Shown one piece after another: positions 1 to 6,391 of a stretch of 6,858 nt of DNA. Position numbers and translations under genes: made by a program. The notes under the pieces were generated by a model that ran no database searches, was not told where the DNA came from, and was given only the letters and a program-made list of their open reading frames with translations. Each line of letters opens with the position of its first letter. The first letter of the stretch is position 1. This stretch comes from an uncultured Desulfobulbaceae bacterium (GTDB lineage Bacteria > Desulfobacterota > Desulfobulbia > Desulfobulbales > BM004). The DNA is taken from assembly GCA_947258675.1 (NCBI GenBank), contig CAMYJP010000109.1, forward strand, positions 1 through 6,858, in the 5' to 3' direction.

Positions 1-150
1 TTTCTTTGGAATTTTATATTTTCTGACGATTTTACCTGGCGCATTCAACTGAGAACTTTGTCGGGAGTCTGTGCTTCGCAGATAAATGCTTCAATAATTT
101 GGTCAATCGTGCTGGATTTTAGTATTACCTACCAGGACAAGAGCCTTTAA
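1..150 (+). other. open frame from the left edge, possible 3' end of an unrecognised gene
   Basis: The first reading frame of the plus strand is open from base 1 to a TAA at 148-150, giving 49 residues rich in aromatic and hydrophobic amino acids (several Trp, Phe and Ile). I recognise no family or motif in it. The other five frames are broken by stops over this stretch or lack a start. An open run of this length is not rare by chance in AT-rich DNA, so it could equally be non-coding. The sequence to the left would decide. Confidence 0.15.
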
Positions 151-190
151 TTGTCTTTTGTCTTCTGCAATCAAAGATTCTCCGTCTCCT

Positions 191-220
191 TTGAGTAGCG
201 TCTGAACTGAATAATATATT
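191..220 (+). promoter_or_regulatory. candidate sigma-70 promoter of the ABC operon
   Basis: TTGAGT at 191-196 (4 of 6 to the -35 consensus) is followed after 18 bp by TATATT at 215-220 (5 of 6 to the -10 consensus). Transcription would start near 227, leaving a leader of about 60 nt before the ATG at 290. The stretch is AT-rich, so chance matches are possible. It is the best candidate I see upstream of the operon. Confidence 0.33.
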
Positions 221-234
221 GTGATGTAATTGTA

Positions 235-250
235 TCCCTTATCCAAGGGA
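235..250 (+). promoter_or_regulatory. small perfect inverted repeat in the operon leader
   Basis: TCCCTT at 235-240 and AAGGGA at 245-250 are exact reverse complements around a 4-nt loop. In RNA this gives a 6-bp hairpin about 40 nt before the start codon. No U-run follows, so it is not an intrinsic terminator. It could be a leader structure or a protein-binding palindrome, or it could have no role. Confidence 0.3.
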
Positions 251-276
251 GTGCAGCAAGGGTTGAAATTTTGTCC

Positions 277-281
277 GGAGG
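277..281 (+). promoter_or_regulatory. ribosome binding site of the ABC ATPase gene
   Basis: GGAGG lies 8 nt before the ATG at 290. This strong Shine-Dalgarno match supports that start codon. Confidence 0.8.
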
Positions 282-289
282 TTTAATTA

Positions 290-1054
290 ATGACGAATGA
301 TTCTTCTTCGATAATGATTCAAGCAAATGAGCTCAGTAAATTTTATGGGGAGTTTGTGGCGATCAAAGATATTTCTTTCTCGATTCCGGAAGGGCAGATT
401 GTTGCTTTTCTGGGGCCAAACGGTGCAGGGAAATCAACTACTTTGAAGATTTTAAGTGGTTATCTCGCTCCAAGTGGAGGGACAGCAGCAATTGCCGGCC
501 TCAATGTAAGTGATCAGCGGCAGGAGGCGGTTAAGAAACTTGGCTATCTCCCTGAAAATGGACCGCTCTATGGAGACATGACCCCAAGAGCCCTTTTGCA
601 GTTCTTTGGCGAAGTTCGAGGCCTACAGAAAGAAAATCTGGAGGATCAGATCATAAATGTAATAGAAAAATGCGGTCTTCATCAGATAATGGAGAAACCC
701 ATAGGTAAACTCTCCAGGGGCTACAAACAGCGGGTAGGGCTGGCCCAGGCCCTTTTGCATGATCCTGATGTCCTGATTATGGACGAACCTACGGCTGGCC
801 TGGATCCTAATCAGATACGGGATTTCAGAAAAAATATACGGGAGCTGGCAAGAAAGAAGACCATCCTGCTTTCCACTCATATTCTGCAGGAAGTTGAGGC
901 AGTAGCAGACAGAGTGATTCTCATAAATAATGGTATTCTCGTGTTTGACGGCATTCCTGAAGATCTCAAGGAGAATGGCTCCATGGAAGGGCCATTTTAT
1001 CGTCTAACCAACTATGGCAAACCGACTTCAGCTGTATCTGCGGGGGAGGTATAA
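290..1054 (+). CDS. ABC transporter ATP-binding protein, GldA/CcmA-like
   Basis: This 254-residue cytoplasmic ATPase should power the membrane protein encoded next to it. All the nucleotide-binding motifs are visible: Walker A GPNGAGKST at 42-50, ABC signature LSRGYKQR at 141-148, Walker B VLIMDEP at 161-167 with the catalytic Glu166, a D-loop (AGLDP) right after it, and switch His197 in STHI. At the Q-loop position the sequence reads YLPEN, with Glu where many ABC proteins have Gln. I recall this as common in the GldA/NosF-like branch, which also has the SRGYKQR signature. The length is normal for a single ABC domain with a short tail. A GGAGG supports the start. The next gene begins 1 nt after the stop, so the two are almost certainly cotranscribed and translationally coupled. 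The family is clear. The transported substrate cannot be read from the sequence. Confidence 0.95.
   Translation: MTNDSSSIMIQANELSKFYGEFVAIKDISFSIPEGQIVAFLGPNGAGKSTTLKILSGYLAPSGGTAAIAGLNVSDQRQEAVKKLGYLPENGPLYGDMTPRALLQFFGEVRGLQKENLEDQIINVIEKCGLHQIMEKPIGKLSRGYKQRVGLAQALLHDPDVLIMDEPTAGLDPNQIRDFRKNIRELARKKTILLSTHILQEVEAVADRVILINNGILVFDGIPEDLKENGSMEGPFYRLTNYGKPTSAVSAGEV
1042..1050 (+). promoter_or_regulatory. ribosome binding site that decides the start of the GldFG fusion
   Basis: GGGGGAGGT ends 5 nt before the ATG at 1056 and lies within the last codons of the ATPase gene. The in-frame ATG at 1014 would add 14 polar and basic residues inside the upstream gene, so 1056 is the better start. Confidence 0.8.
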
Positions 1055-1055
1055 C

Positions 1056-3740
1056 ATGAATTTACAATTTTTCACTATTAGGGCCATAATAAAAAGAGAC
1101 CTTGGCCGGTATTTCAGTAACCCTACCGGGTACGTGTTCATTACCCTGTTTATTTTTCTGAGCGCGGTTGCAGCGTTCTGGCCCAAGCGTTTTTTCCTTA
1201 ACAACCTTGCTAACTTGGACCTTCTGAATGATCTGTTTCCTTTTCTGTTATTATTTTTTGTCCCAACACTTACCATGGGAGTCTGGGCAAATGAAAAAAA
1301 AGAGGGGACAGATGAGTTGCTGCTTACATTACCGGCTACCGATATGGAGGTGGTTCTTGGTAAGTATCTGGCAACTGTTGGCATTTACAGCGCTTCACTG
1401 CTGCTTTCCTTAAGCCATGTTCTGGTGCTGCTTTTTCTAGGCAGTCCTGATTTTGGCCTTCTGTTCGGAAATTATGTTGGATACTGGTTAATGGGTTCAG
1501 CCCTCATTGCCGTAGGAATGTTTGCTTCGCTTCTTACGGCAAATATCACCATAGCCTTTATCCTGGGGGCTTTGTTCTGTTCATTGATTATTTATATAGG
1601 CATACCGGTTGCTATTTTTTCTGAGAATTTAGGCGATCTGTTGAATGGGCTCGGGGCGGTGAGGTATTTTGATGACTATGCCCGTGGGATTATGAGTTTC
1701 TCTGGTTTGCTCTATTTTGTTTCCCTCACAGCAGTGATGCTTTATCTGAATACGGTGATGATCGGCAGACGTCATTGGCCGCCCGCTGCAGACGGTTATA
1801 AAATGTGGATTCATCATTTTGTGCGTGCGGTTGCATTAATTGTTGCCGTGATCAGCATCAATACTTTATGGAACCGTATGCCATTGCGTGTTGATGCAAC
1901 AGCGGAGCAGTTGCATTCCCTTTCAGCGGAGACTTCCAACTTGCTGGGCGAACTGGATCCTGACCGGCCGGTGTTTATTCAGGCCTATATCAGTGAGGAT
2001 GTACCGCAGCAATACGTGCAAACGCGTGAAAATCTCGTTGGTTTTCTCAAAGAAATAGATGCAATAGCCGGCAGTAAAGTCCAGATTTCCATTAACGAGA
2101 CCGAGCCCTATACCCAGGAAGCAAGAGAGGCTAGAGAAAAGTTTGGCATTATACCGCAGGAGATTCCTGATATCAGTGGTGCCGGGACAGGGTTGGCACA
2201 GGTATTTATGGGTGTAGCCCTTACCTGCGGTGCAGATGAAGAGGTTATAAAATTTTTTGATCGAGGATTGCCGGTTGAGTATGAGTTGACCAGGAGTATC
2301 AGAGTTGTCGCCAAAACGGAGAGAAAGAAAATCGGCATTCTGACAACCGAAGCAAAAATTTTTGGTGGATTTGATTTCAATACCATGCAGACGAGTCCGT
2401 CCTGGCCTGTTGTTGCAGAATTGCAGAAGCAGTATGAGGTTGTGCAAATTTCAGCAGAATCACCAATTGAAGAAGAACTTGATGGATTGCTGGTGGCACT
2501 TCCATCTTCTCTGCCCCAGGAAGAAATGGACAATCTTTTGGCTTTTATGGAAAATGGTGTGCCGACATTACTGGTAGTTGATCCGTTACCGATTGTTAAC
2601 ATCGGGCTTTCTCCTTCTGAAAAGGCTGGTGCCAAACAGAATCCGTTCATGCAAAACCAGGCCCAACAGCCAAAGCCCAAGGGCGATATCGGCAAATTAT
2701 TGAATGCTATCGGAGTCAGTTGGCATAAAGGTAATATTGTCTGGGATGCTTATAACCCCCATCCAGGGTTGGCACAGTTACCGCCGGAAATTGTATTTAT
2801 AGGTCGGGGCTATGCAAGTACTGAAGCTTTTAATAATGAACACATCGCAAGTTCAAACCTGCAGGAAATAGTGTTTCTGTATCCGGGATCCTTTCAGAAA
2901 TTACCGGGGGATAGTCACGAATTTACACCGTTGCTGCAGACTAGCCATACTTCAGGGTTAATGCAATATCAGCAGCTTGTGCAGCGTAGCTTTTTCGGAA
3001 TGCAGTTGGTTACGCAAGGACATCGATATGTGCCTAACAGTCTGGCATATACAATCGCCGCTCATGTTCATGGAGAAAAAACTTCAGAGGATGCCGGCTC
3101 ACAGGATTCTGCCTCCCTTGGACCTAAAAAGATCAATGCCATTGTCATTGCTGACTTGGATTTTGTCTCGGATCAGTTTTTTGAGATTCGCAAAAGAGGT
3201 CTTGAAGGACTTAATTTTGATAATATTTCCTTTTTCTTAAACTGTATGGATGTACTTATTGGCGATGAATCCTTTGTTTCTTTGCGAAAGAGGCGAGTCA
3301 AACACAGGACTTTAGAGGCGGTGGAGGCTCGAACCCGTTCCTTTATTGAACAGCGGAGCAAAGAAGAAAGAGAAGCGGAAGCGGAAGCAGAAAAAGCATT
3401 AAGTGACGCCCAGCAGCGTTTAAATGAAAAAGTTGCCGAAGTTCAGCAGAGATCCGATCTAGACGCCCAGACTAAACAGATTATGGTCCGTAACCTTCAG
3501 GAAGTGGAAAGCAGGCGGTATGAGGTTTTGGAAGCAAGCATAGAAGCTGAAAAGCTTGCGAAGGTCCAGGCGAGCAAGGAGACCATGGAAGAGCAAATCC
3601 ATGCAATTCAGGGCAGGATTAAAACTTTTGCCATTCTGCTTCCACCAGTACCAGTGTTTCTTATTGGAATATTGATCTTTTTCCGCCGTCGCCAACGTGA
3701 AATAGAAGGAGCTGAAGCTGTAAGAAAGCTTAGGAGTTAA
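1056..3740 (+). CDS. fused ABC-2 permease and GldG-like auxiliary protein (GldF-GldG fusion)
   Basis: The 894-residue product joins two parts that are separate genes in Bacteroidetes. Residues 1 to about 245 are an ABC-2 permease with about six membrane segments and the motif NEKKEGTDELLLTLP near residue 80, typical of NosY/GldF permeases. A further membrane segment at about 254-272 leads into a large GldG-like (ABC_transp_aux) region, expected to be periplasmic, from about 300 to 760. This region contains a Gln/Pro/Lys-rich linker around residues 525-545. A charged, Glu/Lys/Gln-rich probable coiled coil follows at about 770-855, then a last membrane segment at about 858-877 and a basic tail (RRRQRE), which places the C-terminus in the cytoplasm. 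I chose ATG 1056 over the in-frame ATG at 1014 because GGGGGAGG at 1042-1049 sits just before it and the earlier start lies inside the ATPase gene. The family assignment is firm; the substrate and process are not known. Confidence 0.9.
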   Translation: MNLQFFTIRAIIKRDLGRYFSNPTGYVFITLFIFLSAVAAFWPKRFFLNNLANLDLLNDLFPFLLLFFVPTLTMGVWANEKKEGTDELLLTLPATDMEVVLGKYLATVGIYSASLLLSLSHVLVLLFLGSPDFGLLFGNYVGYWLMGSALIAVGMFASLLTANITIAFILGALFCSLIIYIGIPVAIFSENLGDLLNGLGAVRYFDDYARGIMSFSGLLYFVSLTAVMLYLNTVMIGRRHWPPAADGYKMWIHHFVRAVALIVAVISINTLWNRMPLRVDATAEQLHSLSAETSNLLGELDPDRPVFIQAYISEDVPQQYVQTRENLVGFLKEIDAIAGSKVQISINETEPYTQEAREAREKFGIIPQEIPDISGAGTGLAQVFMGVALTCGADEEVIKFFDRGLPVEYELTRSIRVVAKTERKKIGILTTEAKIFGGFDFNTMQTSPSWPVVAELQKQYEVVQISAESPIEEELDGLLVALPSSLPQEEMDNLLAFMENGVPTLLVVDPLPIVNIGLSPSEKAGAKQNPFMQNQAQQPKPKGDIGKLLNAIGVSWHKGNIVWDAYNPHPGLAQLPPEIVFIGRGYASTEAFNNEHIASSNLQEIVFLYPGSFQKLPGDSHEFTPLLQTSHTSGLMQYQQLVQRSFFGMQLVTQGHRYVPNSLAYTIAAHVHGEKTSEDAGSQDSASLGPKKINAIVIADLDFVSDQFFEIRKRGLEGLNFDNISFFLNCMDVLIGDESFVSLRKRRVKHRTLEAVEARTRSFIEQRSKEEREAEAEAEKALSDAQQRLNEKVAEVQQRSDLDAQTKQIMVRNLQEVESRRYEVLEASIEAEKLAKVQASKETMEEQIHAIQGRIKTFAILLPPVPVFLIGILIFFRRRQREIEGAEAVRKLRS

Positions 3741-3744
3741 TAAT

Positions 3745-5139
3745 ATGAATGAAATGAAGTCTACTTTAACCTTTTTAGGTATAGCAATCGTTCTGGCATT
3801 GATTGCATTTTTGAGTGTTCCAGACCAGAAGGCTCCGGATGCTTTTTTTGATGTAGGTGAAGATTTTTATCCGGAGTTTACAGATCCAAACGAAGCGGTC
3901 TCCCTTGAAGTGATTGATTTTGATGAAGACACAGGAGAAGCAATTCCATTCAAAGTGGAATTTACCGGTAAATACTGGCATATTCCATCCCATTACAGCT
4001 ATCCCGCAGATGGTAAAGATCGTCTGGCCAAAACAGCGGTAGGTGTTATTGGTATTAAAAAAGATGATTTCCGCACTGATAATGTGGCTGAACATGAATC
4101 ATGCAAAGTTATCGATCCTCTTGATGAATCGGTTGTAGCGCTTAAAGGACGTGGGAAGAGAATTACTCTAAAGGGAAAAAACAATAAAGTGCTGGCAGAT
4201 TTTATTCTCGGCAGAGAGATCGAGGGTGTTGAAGGGTATCGATTTGTGCGGGTTCCTGGCCAGAAAAGGGTGTATGCAGCCAAAGTGGATATTGATCTGT
4301 CAGTGAAATTTACAGATTGGATTGAGAGTGATCTTCTCAAAGTTACTAAAGATGATGTTGAGGAGGTTGTTCTGAAGGATTATTCCATAAATGAGGGAAC
4401 CAGGGCGGTTATGCAGAGAGATACTCTTTCTTTGACAAAAGCAGGGGAGGATTGGAGTGCGGACAAAATGGCCGCAGACCAAGAGGTCGATATGGTGAAG
4501 ATGTCTGCCTTTTTAACTGCGCTTGATGAATTGTCCATTGTCGATGTTCGTCGTAAGCCGGAAGGATTGTCAGGAAATCTGAAAAGGGTAGGGGGTGATG
4601 TAAAGGTCAGCCAATCGGATGCTCTTTCGTTACAAAGTAAAGGCTATTATTTCAGCAGCAATGGTCAGCTTCTCTCCAATGAAGGTGAACTCAGCAGCAG
4701 GACTAAGGACGGAGTAAAGTATATATTACGTTTTGGTGAGGTTGTTACCGGCGGTGATCAGGTAGAAAGTGAGGCAGACAAGCAAGAAGGTGAAAAAACG
4801 GGAAGCCCGGCAGAAAACAGATATCTTTTCATTACCACGGAATTTGTTCCAACTCTTTTTCCTGAGCCAGAGCAAGCAGCTAACCTTGATTTTCAGAACA
4901 AGGATGAAAAAGAGTGGTCGCAGAGTGATCATGAAAATAAAAGGCTACATGATATCCATGAAGAATGGCGGCAACAGGTTGAAAAGGGCCTCAAATTATC
5001 GAATGACTTAAATGGGCGTTTTGCCAATTGGTATTATGTGATCTCTTCGGCAAGTTTCGATGCTCTGCATCTCACCCGTGCGGATCTGATTAAGGAGAAA
5101 GAGAAACCACCAGAGGATGCTGCAATTGTTCAACCATGA
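3745..5139 (+). CDS. membrane-anchored DUF4340 protein
   Basis: The product has 464 residues. Residues about 6-25 form one hydrophobic segment after a short N-terminus, with no lipoprotein cysteine, so it is probably an inner-membrane anchor with the rest in the periplasm. The body resembles DUF4340 proteins: a WHIPSHYSYPADGKDRL segment near residues 77-93, an ILGRE turn near 155, and a C-terminal stretch around FANWYYVIS before residue 450. A Glu/Asp/Lys-rich low-complexity stretch occurs at about 340-355. It starts 4 nt after the GldFG stop, with TAGGAG at 3731-3736 as ribosome binding site. DUF4340 genes are commonly found after GldG-type ABC genes, so an accessory periplasmic subunit of the same complex is the natural inference. 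No enzymatic motif is visible and the biochemical role is unknown. Confidence 0.85.
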   Translation: MNEMKSTLTFLGIAIVLALIAFLSVPDQKAPDAFFDVGEDFYPEFTDPNEAVSLEVIDFDEDTGEAIPFKVEFTGKYWHIPSHYSYPADGKDRLAKTAVGVIGIKKDDFRTDNVAEHESCKVIDPLDESVVALKGRGKRITLKGKNNKVLADFILGREIEGVEGYRFVRVPGQKRVYAAKVDIDLSVKFTDWIESDLLKVTKDDVEEVVLKDYSINEGTRAVMQRDTLSLTKAGEDWSADKMAADQEVDMVKMSAFLTALDELSIVDVRRKPEGLSGNLKRVGGDVKVSQSDALSLQSKGYYFSSNGQLLSNEGELSSRTKDGVKYILRFGEVVTGGDQVESEADKQEGEKTGSPAENRYLFITTEFVPTLFPEPEQAANLDFQNKDEKEWSQSDHENKRLHDIHEEWRQQVEKGLKLSNDLNGRFANWYYVISSASFDALHLTRADLIKEKEKPPEDAAIVQP

Positions 5140-5157
5140 TGGATTCATAAAAAGTCA

Positions 5158-5418
5158 TCAGCCATGTTTGATTTTCATTATAAGCACTAAAGCAGACAGG
5201 CTGAAGCTGATCAGATTGGCTATTATCAAGGGCAGATCACCGATTAATAATCCATAGATAAGCCATAGAAAAAGACCGATTGTCAGGATTGTGTACATCA
5301 TAACCGAGATGTCTTGGGTCCTTTTCGATTTAATAGTTTTTACTACCTGGGGTACGAATGATAATGTTGTGCAGGTTGCTGCAAGCATACCGATAACGGT
5401 AATATAATTTCCGTTCAT
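5158..5418 (-). CDS. SemiSWEET sugar transporter (MtN3/PQ-loop family)
   Basis: This 86-residue protein is a single three-helix PQ-loop repeat, the normal size of a bacterial SemiSWEET, which works as a homodimer in the inner membrane to let sugars pass down their gradient. Helices are at about 5-25, 37-59 and 62-82. The PQ motif is at 23-24 (SFVPQ), followed by KTIKSKRTQDIS, the usual basic loop. Trp52 and Asn68 are 16 residues apart, the spacing of the substrate-pocket Trp and Asn in characterised SemiSWEETs. The gene converges on the DUF4340 gene with 18 nt between stops, so it is not part of that operon. The ATG at 5418 has only a weak GGA 6 nt upstream. The family is clear; the sugar is not. 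Confidence 0.92.
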   Translation of the reverse strand: MNGNYITVIGMLAATCTTLSFVPQVVKTIKSKRTQDISVMMYTILTIGLFLWLIYGLLIGDLPLIIANLISFSLSALVLIMKIKHG

Positions 5419-5466
5419 ATATGTTCCAGAGTTTAGGATGGATTAATTTGGCATTCAATTTCCTCA

Positions 5467-5494
5467 ATTCTACCATGCTGCCGATTGTTTGCAA
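5467..5494 (-). promoter_or_regulatory. candidate promoter of the SemiSWEET gene
   Basis: On the minus strand, TTGCAA (5494-5489) is followed after 16 bp by TAGAAT (5472-5467), 5 of 6 to the -10 consensus. It is preceded by TGG, which makes an extended -10. Transcription would start near 5460, about 40 nt before the start codon. This is a match by eye only. Confidence 0.38.
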
Positions 5495-5552
5495 GTGATG
5501 GAGCAGAGGAGTTTTATAAGCATTCTGGAAGGTGAGGGGAAGAGGAGAAAAG

Positions 5553-5819
5553 TTACAGAAGTCTTTTGTCGACGTCTTTTCTATGCCCTATCTTTACAAC
5601 AAGGATGACAAGCAGATCATCATGAATTTCATAAACAATTCGATAATCACCAACTCGAATTTTATGAAATGTGTTGTTGCCTTTCATCTTGGTTGTAGCC
5701 GGATCAGGTAATTTTTCAGCAAGATCATCTATTTTCTTTTTAATTCGGATGAGTTCTTTCTTGGGAAGTTTTTTCATGACCTTCAAAACAGTCGGCCTGA
5801 ATTCTACAGAATATTTCAC
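5553..5819 (-). CDS. RelE/ParE-superfamily toxin of a type II toxin-antitoxin pair
   Basis: The 88-residue product has the normal RelE length and pattern: an N-terminal KYSVEF strand, two charged helices, then HKIRVGDYRIVYEI (52-65) and VVKIGHRKDVD (74-84). Members usually cut mRNA on the ribosome (RelE) or act on gyrase (ParE); the basic residues Arg55, Arg60, Lys76 and Arg80 fit a RelE-like nuclease. Where many RelE proteins have a Tyr in the GHRxxxY motif this one has Asp84 (codon GAC, one base from TAC), so activity may be changed. The start is GTG at 5819-5817: the antitoxin stop is only 3 nt upstream and the next Met (residue 15) would remove the first strand. The RNase target cannot be read from the sequence, and a ParE-like role is not excluded. 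Confidence 0.9.
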   Translation of the reverse strand: MKYSVEFRPTVLKVMKKLPKKELIRIKKKIDDLAEKLPDPATTKMKGNNTFHKIRVGDYRIVYEIHDDLLVILVVKIGHRKDVDKRLL

Positions 5820-5822
5820 AGA

Positions 5823-6074
5823 CTAGAATCCCAATTCTTTCCAAAACTTTTCAGAGGAAATGTTCTTTCCTGGTTCTTCAAGAGCTTTTCTTGCGTCTTC
5901 AATATCAATATGGTCTTCTATTAGTTGAAGCAATTTCAATTCTTCCATGGAAATAAGGGCGGCAATTTCCACACCTCTGCGCGTCAGTACAACCGGCTTT
6001 TTCCCATATGCAACCCTGTTTACGATTTCAGCAAGTTTTTTTCTGGCCTCGGCTGTAGAAACTGTATTTAACAT
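5823..6074 (-). CDS. Phd/YefM-family antitoxin
   Basis: This 83-residue protein is the antitoxin of the downstream RelE-like toxin. The N-terminal part (about 1-50) shows the Phd/YefM fold pattern: TVSTAEARKKLAEIVNRV, then KKPVVLTRRGVEIAALIS. This part dimerises and binds DNA. The charged C-terminal part (about 51-83), ending in EKFWKELGF, should wrap around the toxin. Antitoxin-first order and a 3-nt gap to the toxin fit a coupled operon. AAGGAGGT on the minus strand (6088-6081) is a near-ideal ribosome binding site 6 nt before the ATG. The promoter just upstream overlaps GTAC-containing palindromes like those bound by YefM, so the protein probably represses its own operon, more strongly with toxin bound. 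Confidence 0.92.
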   Translation of the reverse strand: MLNTVSTAEARKKLAEIVNRVAYGKKPVVLTRRGVEIAALISMEELKLLQLIEDHIDIEDARKALEEPGKNISSEKFWKELGF

Positions 6075-6080
6075 GATAGA

Positions 6081-6088
6081 ACCTCCTT
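6081..6088 (-). promoter_or_regulatory. very strong ribosome binding site of the antitoxin gene
   Basis: Read on the minus strand this is AAGGAGGT, a full Shine-Dalgarno match 6 nt before the ATG. The toxin gene has no comparable site, in keeping with excess antitoxin synthesis. Confidence 0.85.
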
Positions 6089-6090
6089 GA

Positions 6091-6114
6091 TGTACTTTAT
6101 GTACAAATAGTACA
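6091..6114. promoter_or_regulatory. triple-GTAC operator of the Phd/YefM-RelE operon
   Basis: GTAC occurs at 6092-6095, 6101-6104 and 6110-6113, exactly 9 bp apart. The central copy is a full TGTACA palindrome (6100-6105). The outer copies, TGTAC at 6091-6095 and GTACA at 6110-6114, are exact reverse complements about the same centre, so the whole 24 bp is a near-perfect palindrome with two mismatched pairs. TGTACA is the known core of the E. coli yefM-yoeB operator. The element covers the -10 box and probable start point, so bound antitoxin would block RNA polymerase. Confidence 0.75.
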
Positions 6115-6135
6115 CAAAGTGAGACCTGCTGTCAA
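6107..6135 (-). promoter_or_regulatory. sigma-70 promoter of the antitoxin-toxin operon
   Basis: On the minus strand a perfect TTGACA (6135-6130) is followed after 17 bp by TACTAT (6112-6107, 4 of 6). Transcription would begin near 6100, about 25 nt before the antitoxin ATG. An AT-rich stretch lies just upstream of the -35 box (6136-6170) and could act as an UP-like element. Confidence 0.75.
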
Positions 6136-6242
6136 TTAATTGATTAATTTTTGTAAATGGTTTTTTTATATGTCCATTAGAAGAGATAATGATATAACAG
6201 CGTATTGATTCCAATAGGATTTAGAAGAAGGTTGCTACGAAA

Positions 6243-6271
6243 TTGGAATTGGTGTAAAAAAATCGTTTAAT
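6243..6271 (+). promoter_or_regulatory. candidate promoter before the tRNA remnant and MNT-HEPN genes
   Basis: TTGGAA at 6243-6248 (4 of 6) and TTTAAT at 6266-6271 (5 of 6) are 17 bp apart. The start point would fall near 6278, about 18 nt before the first base of the tRNA-like fragment, the layout of a tRNA promoter. It could be the old tRNA promoter now serving the toxin-antitoxin genes. A second overlapping weak match is TTGCTA (6232-6237) with TAAAAA (6255-6260). Confidence 0.35.
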
Positions 6272-6295
6272 CTAGCTTTTTTAAATCTCAACCTT

Positions 6296-6342
6296 GCGCC
6301 CGTAGCTCGGCTGAATGGAGCGATGGAGCGTCGGATTTCGAA
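6296..6342 (+). pseudogene. decayed 5' half of a tRNA-Arg gene
   Basis: From 6296 the sequence follows a bacterial tRNA-Arg: acceptor strand GCGCCCG (6296-6302), TA, D-stem GCTC (6305-6308), D-loop, D-stem GAGC (6318-6321), and after an 8-bp insertion TCGGA (6331-6335) with anticodon loop TTTCGAA (6336-6342), which would give anticodon UCG. Similarity then stops: the next five bases are TTTTT instead of the complementary TCCGA, and no T-arm or 3' acceptor strand follows in place. In the D-loop the usually invariant A14, G19 and A21 are changed. It cannot fold as a working tRNA. It is either the remnant of a gene split by recombination at the anticodon loop or a partial copy. Confidence 0.7.
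6315..6330 (+). repeat. 8-bp tandem duplication inside the tRNA remnant
   Basis: ATGGAGCG occurs twice head to tail at 6315-6322 and 6323-6330. Removing one copy restores the normal spacing between the D-stem and the anticodon stem, so it is probably a slippage duplication after the gene lost function. The second copy creates the in-frame ATG at 6323 upstream of the MNT gene. Confidence 0.75.
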
Positions 6343-6391
6343 TTTTTGCAAAGAGGTAAATGTTATTCGAGCGGAATGGCAAGGTATTAGT

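Noticed and set aside
1..289. Search for a riboswitch, RNA gene or CRISPR array in the left spacer.
   Set aside because: Apart from the short hairpin and the promoter-like boxes I see no conserved RNA core, no regular repeats and no terminator.
1923..2695. Long minus-strand open frames of 174 and 195 codons opposite the GldFG gene.
   Set aside because: They are antisense to a well-supported gene with clear domains, and their translations show no family pattern and have Ser/Cys-rich composition typical of shadow frames.
5120..5170. Possible bidirectional terminator between the convergent DUF4340 and SemiSWEET genes.
   Set aside because: The CATG/CATCA elements around the two stops pair only with large bulges and are not followed by a clear U-run on either strand.
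5527..5552. Purine-rich tract downstream of the toxin gene (G/A run with a single T on the plus strand).
   Set aside because: No hairpin or repeat structure accompanies it, and such tracts are common by chance. I could not assign it a terminator or other role.
6343..6391. Possible 3' half of the tRNA, because TTCGA occurs at 6366-6370.
   Set aside because: The TTCGA is about 8 nt too far downstream for a T-loop, no flanking T-stem pairs, and no acceptor strand complementary to GCGCCCG follows.
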